A stretch of DNA of 64,000 nt from Bog-473 sp963834405 (GCA_963834405.1 CAWIBX010000005.1:1674001-1738000), one strand, 5' to 3'. Positions 9,021 to 18,185 are shown, counted from the stretch's first letter. Translations and numbers: made by a program. Notes: a model not told the origin generated them from the letters alone.

Positions 9021-11430
9021 ATGACGAACGAGAACTTGACACTCCCGTTGCTGCCGCTCACATCCGGGGTCGTGCTGCCCGGGATGGTCTTCACCATGGC
9101 GCTCGAGTCCGAGGAGGCCCGGGCCGCCGTCGAGGCCGCGCGCTCGGCCGGGGGCCGGCTGCTGCTGGTGCCCCACATCGAGGGCCGTTTCGCCTCCGTT
9201 GGCGTGGTGGCCGAGGTGATGGAGGAGGGCGACCTGCCCGGCGGCCTGCCCGCCGTGGCCATCCGCGGTGACCAGCGCGCCGTCATCGGCACGGGCGTGC
9301 CCGGCACGGGCGACGCCCTGTGGGTGGAGGCCGAGCCGATCATCGAGGGCGAGCCCACGCCCGCCGCCACCGAGGTGGCGCGGGAGTACCGGGCCGTGCT
9401 CGAGAACATTCTCCACAGCCGCGGCGCCGGCCGCATCGCGAACGAGCTGCGCCAGATCACGGACCCGAGCCGCCTGGCCGACGTGTCCGGTTACTCGCCG
9501 GACCTCACGCTGGACCAGAAGGTCAAGGTGCTCGAGACCCTCGACGTCGAGGCGCGCCTGCGCCTCGTCCTCGGCTGGGCCCGCGACACGCTCGCCGATG
9601 TGACGTTGCGCGAGCGGATCAAGACCGACGTCGAAGAGGGCATGGAGAAGACGCAGCGCGAATTCCTCTTGCGCCGCCAGCTCGATGCCATCCGCAAGGA
9701 GCTCCGCCAGCTGAGCGGTGAGGGCACGGACGGCGAGGGCGAGGACCCTGACGACTACCGGGCCAAGGTCGAGAAGCTCGACCTGCCCGAGGCCGTCCGC
9801 AAGGCGGTCGAGCGCGAGGTCGACAAGCTCGAGCGCTCGAGCGAGCAGAACCCCGAGACCGGGTGGATCCGCACCTGGCTCGACACGGTGCTCGACGTCC
9901 CGTGGGGCGTCGAGTCCGAAGACAGGCTCGACATCGCCGAGGCGTCGCGCATCCTGGAGGCCGACCACGACGGGTTGGAGGACGTGAAGGAGCGCATCCT
10001 CGAGCACCTGGCCGTGCGCAAGCTGCAGGCCGAGCGCGGGCTCGCGCCCGTGGACGGGCGCGGCTCCGGTGCGATCCTCGCGTTGGTGGGCCCTCCGGGC
10101 GTCGGCAAGACGTCGCTCGGCGAGTCCGTGGCCAACGCGCTGGGTCGCAAGTTCGTCCGCGTCTCCTTGGGAGGCGTGCGTGACGAGGCCGAGATCCGTG
10201 GCCACCGCCGCACCTACGTCGGCGCCCAGCCGGGCCGGCTGGTGCGCGCCCTGCGCGAGGCCGGGACGATGAACCCGGTCATCGTGCTCGACGAGGTCGA
10301 CAAGATCGGCGCCGACTTCCGGGGCGACCCGTCCTCGGCGCTGCTCGAGGTCTTGGACCCGGCGCAGAACCACACGTTCCGTGACCACTATCTCGAGGTG
10401 GACCTCGACCTGTCGCGGGTGCTGTTCATCGCGACGGCCAACGTCAGCGAGACCATTCCCGGTCCGCTGCTCGACCGGATGGAGGTCATCCGCATAGACG
10501 GCTACACCGAGTCCGAGAAGGTGGCTATCGCCCGGCACCACTTGGTGCGGCGTCAGTTGGGGCGTGCGGCACTGCGCGAGGACGAGGTTGTTGTCTCTGA
10601 CGACGCGTTGCGTGCGATCGTCGCCGACTACACCCGGGAAGCGGGTGTGCGGAACCTGGAGCGCGAGCTCGGCAAGTTGCTGCGCAAGGTGGCGACCCAG
10701 CTCGCCTCGGGTGACGCTGTTGCGCCGGTCGTGGTCGATGCAGCGGACGTGCGCGGGCTGGCTGGGCCGGCCGCACTTCTTCTTCGAGGCGGCGGACCGC
10801 ACCTCGGTGCCCGGTGTCGTCACGGGATTGGCCGTGACCGGCGCCGGTGGGGACGTCTTGTTCGTCGAGGCGTCCGTGTCCGACGGGCCCGAGGGGTTGA
10901 CTTTGACCGGTCAGCTGGGCGACGTCATGAAGGAGTCTGCGGAGATCGCACTGTCGTATGTGCGTTCGCACGCCGAGGAGCTCGGGATCGAGCCCGGGGT
11001 CTTCGTCGGCAAGCGCTTCCACGTCCACGTCCCGGCGGGCGCGGTGCCCAAGGACGGGCCTTCGGCCGGCGTCACCATGACGACGGCGTTGGTCAGCCTC
11101 TTGCGGGACGTGCCGGTGCGCTCGGTCGTCGGGATGACCGGCGAGGTCACGCTGCAAGGGCGGGTGCTGCCCATCGGCGGCGTGAAGCAGAAGGTCCTGG
11201 CCGCCCACCGGGCGGGTTTGACCGAGGTCGTCCTGCCGGAGCGCAACGGTCCGGATTTGGAGGACGTGCCCGAGGAGGTGCGGGACGTCATGACGTTCCA
11301 CCTGGCCGCCACCATCGCCGACGTGCTCGCCCCGGCTTTGACCGGGGAGGGCGCGGCGGCGGCGGCCGCCGGCGAGCCCGAGGCTGAGCCTGAGGCGGAG
11401 CGGGCGGAGCCGTTGACCGCCGTCGCCTGA
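9021..11430 (+). pseudogene. lon: ATP-dependent Lon protease, interrupted by one frameshift
   Basis: Two overlapping frames together encode a full-length Lon (~802 residues): N-domain, AAA module with Walker A GPPGVGKTS (~residue 356) and Walker B VIVLDEVDK (~420), then the protease domain. That domain has the Ser of DGPSAG (~680) and the Lys of GGVKQK (~722), the Ser-Lys dyad. The frame changes at ~10755-10758, in GCGCGGGCTGGCTGG. Reading on in the first frame gives an Arg/Gly-rich nonsense tail, whereas shifting by one base gives WLGRPHFFFEAADRT, the expected Lon sequence. One inserted base explains it. Both halves are otherwise clean, so a sequencing error is at least as likely as real inactivation. 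Confidence 0.9.
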
Positions 11431-11510
11431 GCGAGGCTGAGCCTGAGCGAGCCTGAGCCAGAACGAGGCTGAGCCTGAGCGAGGCTGAGCCTGAGCGAGG
11501 CTGAACGAGG
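11431..11510. repeat. 16-bp tandem repeat after lon
   Basis: Five head-to-tail copies of a 16-bp unit close to GCGAGGCTGAGCCTGA begin directly after the lon stop codon; the last copy is divergent. The same GAGCCTGAG rhythm occurs in the Glu-Pro-rich end of lon, so the array probably grew out of that coding repeat. Confidence 0.8.
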
Positions 11511-11550
11511 CAGACTGGCGCTGGAACCCTCCATTGGAATCGGAGCGCGG

Positions 11551-11793
11551 ATGGACGACAAGGAAATCGTGAGGCGGATCAACGAGCTGGCCGCTGAAGA
11601 GCAACAGCTCGAGGAGGCGCACGTCGGCGAGGGTCTCTCCGAGGCCGAGTTGGCGCGCAAGCGCGACCTGGAGGTCACGCTCGACGAGATGTGGGACCTG
11701 CTGCGCCAGCGCCGGGCCAAGCGGAGCGCCGGCCAGGATCCCGACGCGGCCGAGATCCGCTCGGAGGGCACCGTCGAGGGTTACCTGCAGTAG
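11551..11793 (+). CDS. DUF2630 family protein
   Basis: 80 residues, highly charged and helical, beginning MDDKEIVRRINELAAEEQQL and containing LTEAE-like ELARKRDLEVTLDEMWDLLRQRRA. This is the actinobacterial DUF2630 family of unknown function; the pattern suggests a short two-helix protein. It lies 120 bp after lon across the 16-bp repeat array and is followed by a hairpin with a T-run, so it is likely monocistronic. Confidence 0.85.
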   Translation: MDDKEIVRRINELAAEEQQLEEAHVGEGLSEAELARKRDLEVTLDEMWDLLRQRRAKRSAGQDPDAAEIRSEGTVEGYLQ

Positions 11794-11920
11794 TCCCCCG
11801 GGGCGGGGATGGCTGCGGGGGCGGGGCGGCCTCGGCCGCCGGCGTTTGGGGCGGGTGGCTTCTGCGGCCACGCCGGGCTCCCTGTCGAGGACGTCTACCT
11901 CGTGGGTATCGTTTTTTAAA

Positions 11921-11951
11921 GCATCAACGAAGATTTTGATGCAATTTTTTT
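11921..11951 (+). terminator. Rho-independent-like terminator after the DUF2630 gene
   Basis: GCATCAA and TTGATGC arms (11921-11927 and 11936-11942) with an 8-nt loop are followed by AA and seven Ts. A T6 run at 11912-11917 precedes it. The stem is short and AT-rich, but position and T-tract fit termination. Confidence 0.5.
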
Positions 11952-11972
11952 GCACACTCCGAAGGGACCCCC

Positions 11973-12845
11973 ACGCCCACCTTCGCAACGTCTGACGGCG
12001 TAACGCTCCGCTACCGCACCGTCGGGGAGGGACCGCCCGTGCTTGTGTGCCACGGAGGACCCAGCAACGTCTGCGACACGCTCGTGCGCGACCTCCAGGC
12101 CTTGGAGAGCGACTTCACCCTCGTTTTCCACGACTACCGGGGCAGTGGTGCGTCGGGCGCCGCACCGCCCGAGACATACACCTTCGCCCGGCTCGCCGAC
12201 GACCTCGACGAGCTCCGCCGACACCTCGGGTTGGGACCCGTGCCGGTCCTGGCCCACTCCATGGGAGGCCAGATCGCGCTGGAGTTCGCGCTCCGGTACC
12301 CCGCGGCCTGTACGCGGCTCGTCTTGGCCGGCGTGGCACCCACCATGACCCCCCGGAGCATCGCGCTACCCATGATCCGGGAACTGGGCTTCATCCGAAC
12401 CACCCGGATGGTGGCGCTCGCCGCGTGGTTCCTCGTCGCATGGAGTTGGCGGAGGCCGAGCGCACGGCGTACCGCCGCCCTGTACGCACCGACCGACGTC
12501 ACCCAGGAGCCGCGGGCCGAGCGACGCGCGCTCGTCGCGGCGTCTCTCCCCGACCTCCCCGTGCCGAACGACAATGCCCGGCCCCTGCAGCGACAGATCG
12601 CGGTCAGGGACGTGCGGCCGCTGCTGGGCCGGATCGGCTGTCCCGTCCTCGTGCTCTACGGCTCACGCGACGCGATGGCGGCCGTCGGCGCCGGCATGTT
12701 CGAGTCGGCACTGCCGCTGGTCGAGGTCGTGCACTTCGACGAGGTCGGCCACCAGGTCTTCGTCGAGGAGCCGGCGCGGGCGTTCGACGTGATCCGGCGG
12801 TTCCTCAGCCCTCCGGCATCCTCCGGTTCAGCGACGGCGAGATGA
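11973..12845 (+). CDS. Alpha/beta hydrolase (proline-iminopeptidase-like)
   Basis: The fold core is clear: PVLVCHGGPSN (HGGP oxyanion loop), nucleophile LAHSMGGQIAL, acid YGSRDAM and base DEVGHQVF. The first standard start codon in frame is a GTG at 12039, but it would remove the first two strands (ATSDGVTLRYRTVGEGPP). Upstream, an ACG at 11973 sits 5 nt after an excellent GAAGGGA ribosome site and gives T/M-PTFATSDGVTLRYRTVG, exactly where homologues begin. A non-standard ACG start, or a point change from ATG, is therefore likely. The substrate is unknown. The 3' end overlaps the convergent epoxide-hydrolase-like gene by 41 bp. Confidence 0.78.
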   Translation, partial: TPTFATSDGVTLRYRTVGEGPPVLVCHGGPSNVCDTLVRDLQALESDFTLVFHDYRGSGASGAAPPETYTFARLADDLDELRRHLGLGPVPVLAHSMGGQIALEFALRYPAACTRLVLAGVAPTMTPRSIALPMIRELGFIRTTRMVALAAWFLVAWSWRRPSARRTAALYAPTDVTQEPRAERRALVAASLPDLPVPNDNARPLQRQIAVRDVRPLLGRIGCPVLVLYGSRDAMAAVGAGMFESALPLVEVVHFDEVGHQVFVEEPARAFDVIRRFLSPPASSGSATAR

Positions 12846-13272
12846 GGCCGAGTAGCGCGCGCACGTTGCCGACGGTGACGTCGAGCCAGTCGAACGAGTC
12901 CCGCCAGACCGCGATCTGTCCGTCGCGCACGACGAAGCGGCCGTAGACCCAGAACCGGCTGGCGAACTTCCGGAAGTTGATCTCGTCGATCCGGTCGGTG
13001 AGCACGACGTCGTCCTCGGTGGCGACGTGGTTCAGGTGGACGTTGAACCCGAAGCGGTCCGGGCGGAGCACGGGGCGAAAGGCGCGGTCGAGGCCGTCCC
13101 GGCCGTGAATGGTCGGCAGCGACACGTTGATGTAGGTGAGATCGTCGGTGACGAGGTTGAGCGCCGTATCGAGGTCGTACTCCGTCAGCGCGTGCAGGAA
13201 CCCGGTGACCACGGTCGCAGGGTCCGGCTTGCTGGAGGTGCGGTTGGTGCGGGGGGTCGGCTGAGTGGGCAC
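12805..13272 (-). CDS. Limonene-1,2-epoxide-hydrolase-family protein (NTF2-like fold)
   Basis: 155 residues from the GTG at 13272. The sequence PATVVTGFLHALTEYDLDTALNL starts an NTF2-like cone. The family catalytic residues can be matched: the Arg-x-Asp pair in LTDRIDEI and the aspartate of VWRDSFDW, corresponding to the Arg/Asp/Asp triad of Rhodococcus limonene epoxide hydrolase. It may open a small epoxide, but the clade also contains uncharacterised members. The longer upstream reading is Cys/Gly-rich shadow sequence. An AAGAAT hexamer lies 6 nt before the GTG. Confidence 0.72.
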   Translation of the reverse strand: MPTQPTPRTNRTSSKPDPATVVTGFLHALTEYDLDTALNLVTDDLTYINVSLPTIHGRDGLDRAFRPVLRPDRFGFNVHLNHVATEDDVVLTDRIDEINFRKFASRFWVYGRFVVRDGQIAVWRDSFDWLDVTVGNVRALLGLISPSLNRRMPEG

Positions 13273-13276
13273 GGCG

Positions 13277-15610
13277 TCATTCTTGCCCGGCGGAGCCCGC
13301 GCCAACCAACCCGCCGTCGTCCCCCGGCCCCGCCGCCACACCCGGCAACCCGCGTGCCCGTTGCACCCGCCTCCACACGGGCGACCCCAGGGCGATCCCC
13401 ACGAACACGAGCAATGCGAGCACGAACAGCACCGGGTACCACCCATATCCGCCGTAGCTGAAGACAACGGTGTGCGTGCCCGCGCCCACGACGACGCCGA
13501 CCAGCGCCGGGGCGACCATGACGGTGGGCCGGCTCTGCCCGTCGACCGTGACCGTCCAGCCCGGGTCGTAGGAGGCGCTGAGCACCACGGTCGCCGTTCG
13601 GTTCGTCTTGACGACGGCCGAGACGTGGCCCGAGGCGATGTCGGCGTGCTCCACGACCACGTGGCCGGGTGAACCGTGGAGTGCCTCTGTGTTCGTGGCC
13701 GTCGGCTCGGCGGCCGTGCCGCCGTTGAACGCGACGGTCTCGTCCCGATGGTCGGTCAACTTCGGCGAGTCCAGCAGCGATTCGCTCTGGGTGCCGACGT
13801 CGGCCCGGGTGGCGGTGAGCGTCCCGACCGTGTCGTACACGTGGACATAGCCGGGGTCGGGGAGCGACCACAGGCAGTACTGCCCCTCGCAGCCGACCCG
13901 GTGGGCCGGAACGGGCGACGCCATCGACTCGGGAAGGATCATGTAGCCGATGCCGAAGAGGGGATAGTCGCCCGGATTCGTTTCGTCGAAGAAGTACTCG
14001 GGGTCTGTCATGAGCGACGCCGTCCGCAGGGTGTACCCGACCTCGTCGATGTCCTTGCTCTCGAGGTACTTGAAGACGGGCACTTCGCCCACCGTGAAGT
14101 CCATGCCCCAGTTCGTCGGCGCCCCGGCGTACACGCGGCCCCTCGGGTGGTCCCGGGCGTACTGCAACAGGGTGTCGAGCTGCGGGCCCTGCTGGCTGTC
14201 GGACTGCGCCTGCAGCGAGACGTTGGTGCCGTTCTGCGAGTCGTAGGCGTCGAAGAAGATCCAGGCGGGGGCGAGCACACCGATCAACACGACGATGCTC
14301 ACGCCCGCAACCAGGCCGCGCCCGGCGGGCTCTGCCAGTACGTGCCGGTCGCGCTCGGGCAGCGCCCACCGCACGGCGGACAGTAGGAGCCGGCCCAGCG
14401 CGACCATCCCGATCCCCGCCAACAACAGGCCGGAGAGCTGCACGCCCATCTCGAAGCGACGGATGAAGACGTCGCTGCTCCCCGGGAGGACGGAGTAGAG
14501 GCCGCCGAAGGTCGTGCGTCCGAACGTCATGAGCAGCGTCACGACGAAGATGCTGAGCAGCGCGCGCCCGGCGACGAACGTGCGCCACCACACGACACAG
14601 GCCACGATGCCGACGCCGACGAGAATGGTGACGACGGGGAAGTAGCCGTTGTCGAACAGTCGGCCGGTGAAGAGCCAGTCCAGGATCTGGCGCGCGCCGT
14701 ATCCGTTCTCTAACGGCGTGCCCTCGAGCACCTGGTTGCGCGCGGCCCAGTGCGACTGTGCCAGCAGAGGCACGATCACCCAAGCCGAGGCCAACAGCGC
14801 CAGGCCGCCGACCAGCACGGCACGGCCGAGGCGGCGCCACAGGTCCGAGGGAACGATGAAGGGCCACAAGACGAGCGGGACGAAGGCGAGGTAGCCGGTT
14901 TCGTAGTGCAACGCGACGGTCACCATGATGAACAGGACCGCGGGCAGCAGCCACAACCGCCGCACCGAGTTCAGGACGCGGTAGGAGAACCCCCACGCCA
15001 ACGGGAGCGTCCACGACGCCCACAGTTGTGTCCACACGCCGTAGCCGCGCCAGATGTAGGCCCCGGACTCGTACCCGATGCCGGGCACGGAAGCGAGGAA
15101 GGGCGCCATGGCCGCGGCGGCGGCGGCCGTCCAGCGGCCGAGCCCGAACAGCCGTGCGCACCAGTACACGGTCAGCGGCCACAGCGCGAGCAGCAGATAC
15201 AACGACCAGCGGAACACCGTGTCGGGGTCGATGAAGGTGCCGAAGACGCCCGCAGTCACGGAGGGCAGGCTCTGGTAGTGGAGGAACTGTGGCGACCCGA
15301 GTCCGAGATAGGGGAACCAGCTCGTCAGCGGCAGATGCCCCTGGGAGATGCGCGTCGCCGCGAACCGCACCATCTGCTGGTGCACGGAGCTGTCGTCGAG
15401 ATACGGCACCGCGGTCAGCTCGGGACGGAGCGCCCACAGTCCCCATCCCACGGCCAGGGCGACGACCACCCACGGCCCGAACCTGCTGACGTCCCGGCCA
15501 TGCGCCGGCGGTGCAGTGGTCGAGGCGGGACGCTCCTCGGTGAGCGTCACGTTCCGACTGGCCCGGGCACGCAGGTATGTTGCCAAACCCGGCCTTCCCG
15601 GGGACCGCAT
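13277..15610 (-). CDS. Large polytopic membrane protein (GT-C/YfhO-like)
   Basis: 777 residues with about 12-13 membrane helices over residues 45-420 and a further one near 725. A soluble, mostly beta region between ~420 and 720 is presumably outside the membrane. The first outer loop has PYLDDSSVHQQMVRFAATRI and a Pro-Tyr-Leu-rich stretch. This is the layout of YfhO/GT-C-type membrane glycosyltransferase relatives and of 6-pyruvoyl-tetrahydropterin-synthase-related membrane proteins. A role in modifying cell-surface lipid or glycan is inferred. The ATG at 15610 is uncertain; GTG in frame about 20 codons later is an alternative. Confidence 0.7.
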   Translation of the reverse strand: MRSPGRPGLATYLRARASRNVTLTEERPASTTAPPAHGRDVSRFGPWVVVALAVGWGLWALRPELTAVPYLDDSSVHQQMVRFAATRISQGHLPLTSWFPYLGLGSPQFLHYQSLPSVTAGVFGTFIDPDTVFRWSLYLLLALWPLTVYWCARLFGLGRWTAAAAAAMAPFLASVPGIGYESGAYIWRGYGVWTQLWASWTLPLAWGFSYRVLNSVRRLWLLPAVLFIMVTVALHYETGYLAFVPLVLWPFIVPSDLWRRLGRAVLVGGLALLASAWVIVPLLAQSHWAARNQVLEGTPLENGYGARQILDWLFTGRLFDNGYFPVVTILVGVGIVACVVWWRTFVAGRALLSIFVVTLLMTFGRTTFGGLYSVLPGSSDVFIRRFEMGVQLSGLLLAGIGMVALGRLLLSAVRWALPERDRHVLAEPAGRGLVAGVSIVVLIGVLAPAWIFFDAYDSQNGTNVSLQAQSDSQQGPQLDTLLQYARDHPRGRVYAGAPTNWGMDFTVGEVPVFKYLESKDIDEVGYTLRTASLMTDPEYFFDETNPGDYPLFGIGYMILPESMASPVPAHRVGCEGQYCLWSLPDPGYVHVYDTVGTLTATRADVGTQSESLLDSPKLTDHRDETVAFNGGTAAEPTATNTEALHGSPGHVVVEHADIASGHVSAVVKTNRTATVVLSASYDPGWTVTVDGQSRPTVMVAPALVGVVVGAGTHTVVFSYGGYGWYPVLFVLALLVFVGIALGSPVWRRVQRARGLPGVAAGPGDDGGLVGAGSAGQE

Positions 15611-15690
15611 GCCCAGTTTCCGAGTCGTCCTGCCCAGTACAGCGGGCGCAGAGCGACGCCGTGCAAAACCGGCCTCAGTAACATCGCCCC

Positions 15691-15763
15691 GGGGCTGTAG
15701 CTCAGTGGTCAGAGCAGAGGACTCATAATCCTTGGGTCGTGGGTTCGATCCCCACCAGCCCTA
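15691..15763 (+). tRNA. tRNA with CAT anticodon (Ile2 or elongator Met)
   Basis: A cloverleaf folds from GGGGCTG (15691-15697) paired with CAGCCCT (15756-15762). It has a D-arm TAGCTCAGTGGT-AGAGCA, anticodon stem GAGGA/TCCTT with loop CTCATAA (anticodon at 15724-15726) and T-arm GTGGG-TTCGATC-CCCAC. The discriminator is A and no CCA is encoded. The CTCATAA loop and D-arm resemble tRNA-Ile2, whose C34 is modified to lysidine, but elongator tRNA-Met cannot be excluded by eye. Confidence 0.93.
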
Positions 15764-15786
15764 CCCAGTTGAAAAATTTCGAAGAA

Positions 15787-16101
15787 CTACTCGCCTGGCT
15801 CGGGCTCCATGGCCGCCCAGGCGATCGCACCGCCGGTCAGGTTCTCGGCCGTCCATCCGCGCTCGCTGAGAGCCGACGCGACCGCCGCCGACCGCGATCC
15901 GGCCGCGCACGCGACCACGATGGTGCGGTCCGTGGGCAGCTCCTCCAGCCGGTCACCCAGCTGGCCCATCGGGATGTGCACGCCGATGGGGTACGCCCAC
16001 TCGGCCACCTCGTCGGGCTCGCGGACGTCGAGCAGGAAGACGTCCTCGCCGCGTGCCAGCCGCGCCTGAATCTCCTCCGGCGTCACCTCCGCGTACGGCA
16101 T
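15787..16101 (-). CDS. Rhodanese-like domain protein
   Basis: 104 residues, a single rhodanese domain (PEEIQARLARGEDVFLLDVR, then REPDEVAEWAYPIGVHIPMG). The active-site loop VACAAGSRS carries Cys65, so sulfur transfer chemistry is possible. Physiological donor and acceptor are unknown. The ATG is fixed by a TAGCCT -10 box exactly 6 nt upstream (16108-16113). It is convergent with the tRNA gene. Confidence 0.88.
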   Translation of the reverse strand: MPYAEVTPEEIQARLARGEDVFLLDVREPDEVAEWAYPIGVHIPMGQLGDRLEELPTDRTIVVACAAGSRSAAVASALSERGWTAENLTGGAIAWAAMEPEPGE

Positions 16102-16221
16102 GGCACCAGGCTAGGGGGAGGGCCCCAAAGGGGGCACCGGCCCGCTCTGGCCTGCTCCGCTCTATTGCGCTCTGCGCCGCTCCGTCACCGGCGCCTCGGG
16201 GAGCGCCGGTACGCTTGACCA

Positions 16222-17031
16222 ATGGCCCTGCCTCGGAAATTCCTCAACGAGGACGAGGAGCTGCTGGCCGAGTTGCGCCCGCACTGGATCTTCCTTTTCG
16301 GGCCGCTCTTCACCTCCATCGGTGTCTGGGTCGCGATCATCGCCATCGTCATCGTCTGGCGGAACGCGCCGGGCTGGACGAACTATCCCTTCCTTATCCT
16401 CGCCCTCATTCCTGGACTCTGGCTCCTGGGGCGGTTTGTGCGCTGGCGCTCGTACACCATCGCCATCACGTCGACCCGCATCCTGGTACGCCAAGGGATC
16501 GTCGGCCGCGACACGGTGCAACTGCGCCTGCAGCGCATCACCGAGGTCAACGTGCAGCAGACGCTGATCGAGCGGGTGCTCGGGACCGGCCGGGTGGTCA
16601 TTGACGTCCAGGGCGAGGACGACTCCATGACGCTCGAGTTCGTGCGCAAGCCGGTGATCGTCCAGCGGGTGATCAACTCGCTCATCAACGAGATCGTGGG
16701 CGGCGGAGAACGCGAACCCATCCCGGCCGACATGCTGCCCTTCGACGAGCGCCGGGAGGCTCGCAACGAAGCACACCACCTCGGGGCCGATGCCGACACC
16801 CAGGACGACGTCCACGACACGCCGCCGTTCGGCGTGGGCTCCGCGCCGACTCAGCCCGGCAGCGGCACGACTGCGGCGGCCCCACCGGGGTCCGCCGCCG
16901 CGGCCGCACCGCCCGGCGCGCCGTTCGAGCTGCGCGACCGCCTCATTGAGCTCGATGACCTGCGCCGGCGGGGCATCCTCTCCGAGGAGGAGTTCGCGGC
17001 CAAGAAGAGCGAGCTGCTGAACCGGATTTAG
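16222..17031 (+). CDS. Membrane protein with bacterial PH-like domain and C-terminal SHOCT domain
   Basis: 269 residues. Two membrane helices (~27-47 and 54-72) are followed by a bPH2-type beta domain (YTIAITSTRILVRQGIVGRD, LQRITEVNVQQTLIERVLGTG). A disordered Ala/Pro-rich linker (~175-235) leads to a short SHOCT motif at the end (LIELDDLRRRGILSEEEFAA). PH-like membrane proteins of this type are widespread in actinobacteria with no fixed role. The ATG is supported by a TACGCT -10 box 6 nt upstream (16210-16215), implying a leaderless transcript. Confidence 0.85.
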   Translation: MALPRKFLNEDEELLAELRPHWIFLFGPLFTSIGVWVAIIAIVIVWRNAPGWTNYPFLILALIPGLWLLGRFVRWRSYTIAITSTRILVRQGIVGRDTVQLRLQRITEVNVQQTLIERVLGTGRVVIDVQGEDDSMTLEFVRKPVIVQRVINSLINEIVGGGEREPIPADMLPFDERREARNEAHHLGADADTQDDVHDTPPFGVGSAPTQPGSGTTAAAPPGSAAAAAPPGAPFELRDRLIELDDLRRRGILSEEEFAAKKSELLNRI

Positions 17032-17138
17032 TTCCCACCCCTTGGACCGCTCGGAGTCCGGTGGCACACTGAACGCGATGTGGTGCGGCAACACAGGGCA
17101 GCCGCACTTCGGAATACGCCAGGCAAAGGAGGCGGTCC

Positions 17139-17402
17139 ATGTACGCGACGGTCGTACACGCAGACATCCACGACAGTGACGAGGCCGTGCGAGGGCTCCA
17201 CGAAACGGTGATCCCACAGCTGAAGCAGGCCCCCGGGTTCGTGGCGGCGTACTTCGTGCGCGTGGACGAGGGGCATGGAGTCTCCGTGGCGGTGTTCGAG
17301 ACCGAGGAGCAGGCCCGCGCCGGCGCGCCGTCGGAGGGAGCGACGGCACCGGGCGCCACGCTGGCCAAGCTCCAGATCGGCGAGGTGATGGGGTCGGCCT
17401 GA
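17139..17402 (+). CDS. Small dimeric alpha/beta-barrel protein (ABM-like)
   Basis: 87 residues beginning MYATVVHADIHDSDEAVRGL and containing VIPQLKQAPGFVAAYFVRVD and VSVAVFETEEQA. This is the pattern of antibiotic-biosynthesis-monooxygenase-like or stress-response A-B barrel proteins, which dimerise. No catalytic residue can be assigned. An AAGGAGG-like ribosome site precedes the ATG by about 7 nt. Confidence 0.7.
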   Translation: MYATVVHADIHDSDEAVRGLHETVIPQLKQAPGFVAAYFVRVDEGHGVSVAVFETEEQARAGAPSEGATAPGATLAKLQIGEVMGSA

Positions 17403-17454
17403 ACGGCCTGGCGCCGCCGAGGCGCCCCGCCCGCCCGGACTACCGTGAACCGAC

Positions 17455-17700
17455 GTGGCCCCCGCTCGATACCGCTGCGACGCCTGCGGCAACCTCACCC
17501 GCTTCGACGTCACGATCTCCCAGCAGACGAAGTCGTTCCACCACTTCACGGTCGGCGGTGAGCTCGTGATCGAGGACGAGGAGGTGCTCTCCCGTCAGGT
17601 CGACAGCGTGGTGTGCCGCTGGTGCGGCCACGGCCGCGGCGTCGTCGAGATCACCGACGAGGAGCTCGCCGGGCCTGGCGCCGCCTCGCCCGCCTCGTGA
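17455..17700 (+). CDS. Small zinc-ribbon-like protein
   Basis: 81 residues. Two CxxC pairs, CDACG near residue 8 and CRWCG near residue 58, flank a beta-rich middle (HHFTVGGELVIEDEEVLSRQ), suggesting one structural zinc. It is conserved-looking but of unknown function. The GTG start follows a TACCGT -10 box by 8 nt. Its stop overlaps the next start as GTGA, so the two products are probably made together. Confidence 0.72.
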   Translation: MAPARYRCDACGNLTRFDVTISQQTKSFHHFTVGGELVIEDEEVLSRQVDSVVCRWCGHGRGVVEITDEELAGPGAASPAS

Positions 17701-18185
17701 GCGAGCCGCCGGCCGAGATCCTGCGCCGGCTCCGCCCCATCCCGACCTACACGGACCACCCGTCCACCACGCCGCACGACGTCACGGGGGTCGACCCCGC
17801 CGGTGCCGCGTGCAGTATCGATGTGGTCGGGGCCACCGCCCCGGTCCTGCTCCTCTTTCTCACGGCGGCCTGCACCGGCTGCCAGGACCTGTGGGAGGGC
17901 CTCGGCGACCTGCAGACGGGACTGGGCGACCGCTGCCGCCTGGCGGTGGTGACGAGGAGCCCCGGCGACGAGGACCCGGAGCGCATCGCGGCGCTCGCCG
18001 GCGCCGCCCCGCCCCAGTTGGGGATCCCCGTCGTCATGAGCACGCCGGCCTACCGGGACTACCGCGTCTCGGGACCGCCCTTCCTGGTGGTCGTGGACGC
18101 CGCCGCCGTGCGGACCGAGGGCGTGGCCTGGGGTCTCGAGGAGACGCTGCGGGTGGCGCACACCTTTCTGGGCGACACGCCGTGA
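17697..18185 (+). CDS. Thioredoxin-like protein with CxxC motif
   Basis: 162 residues. A thioredoxin-type strand and active site appear as PVLLLFLTAACTGCQDLWEG, with CTGC at the usual helix start; TPAYRDYRVSGPPFLVVVD supplies the cis-Pro region. It resembles MauD/TlpA-like oxidoreductases but has no clear signal peptide. A thiol-disulfide role is likely and the partner is unknown. The GTG start overlaps the previous stop by 4 bp. Confidence 0.8.
   Translation: MSEPPAEILRRLRPIPTYTDHPSTTPHDVTGVDPAGAACSIDVVGATAPVLLLFLTAACTGCQDLWEGLGDLQTGLGDRCRLAVVTRSPGDEDPERIAALAGAAPPQLGIPVVMSTPAYRDYRVSGPPFLVVVDAAAVRTEGVAWGLEETLRVAHTFLGDTP

Noticed and set aside
10760..11387. Continuation of the first lon frame as an Arg/Gly-rich protein domain
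   Set aside because: It is the out-of-frame shadow of the true Lon protease domain, which reads correctly one base over.
12832..13467. Extended N-terminus of the epoxide-hydrolase-like protein
   Set aside because: The extra Cys/Gly/Ser-rich residues are antisense to or out of frame with the membrane protein gene and precede a better GTG start at 13272.
15691..15775. The tRNA gene as an integration site
   Set aside because: No integrase and no repeated tRNA 3' end was seen downstream.
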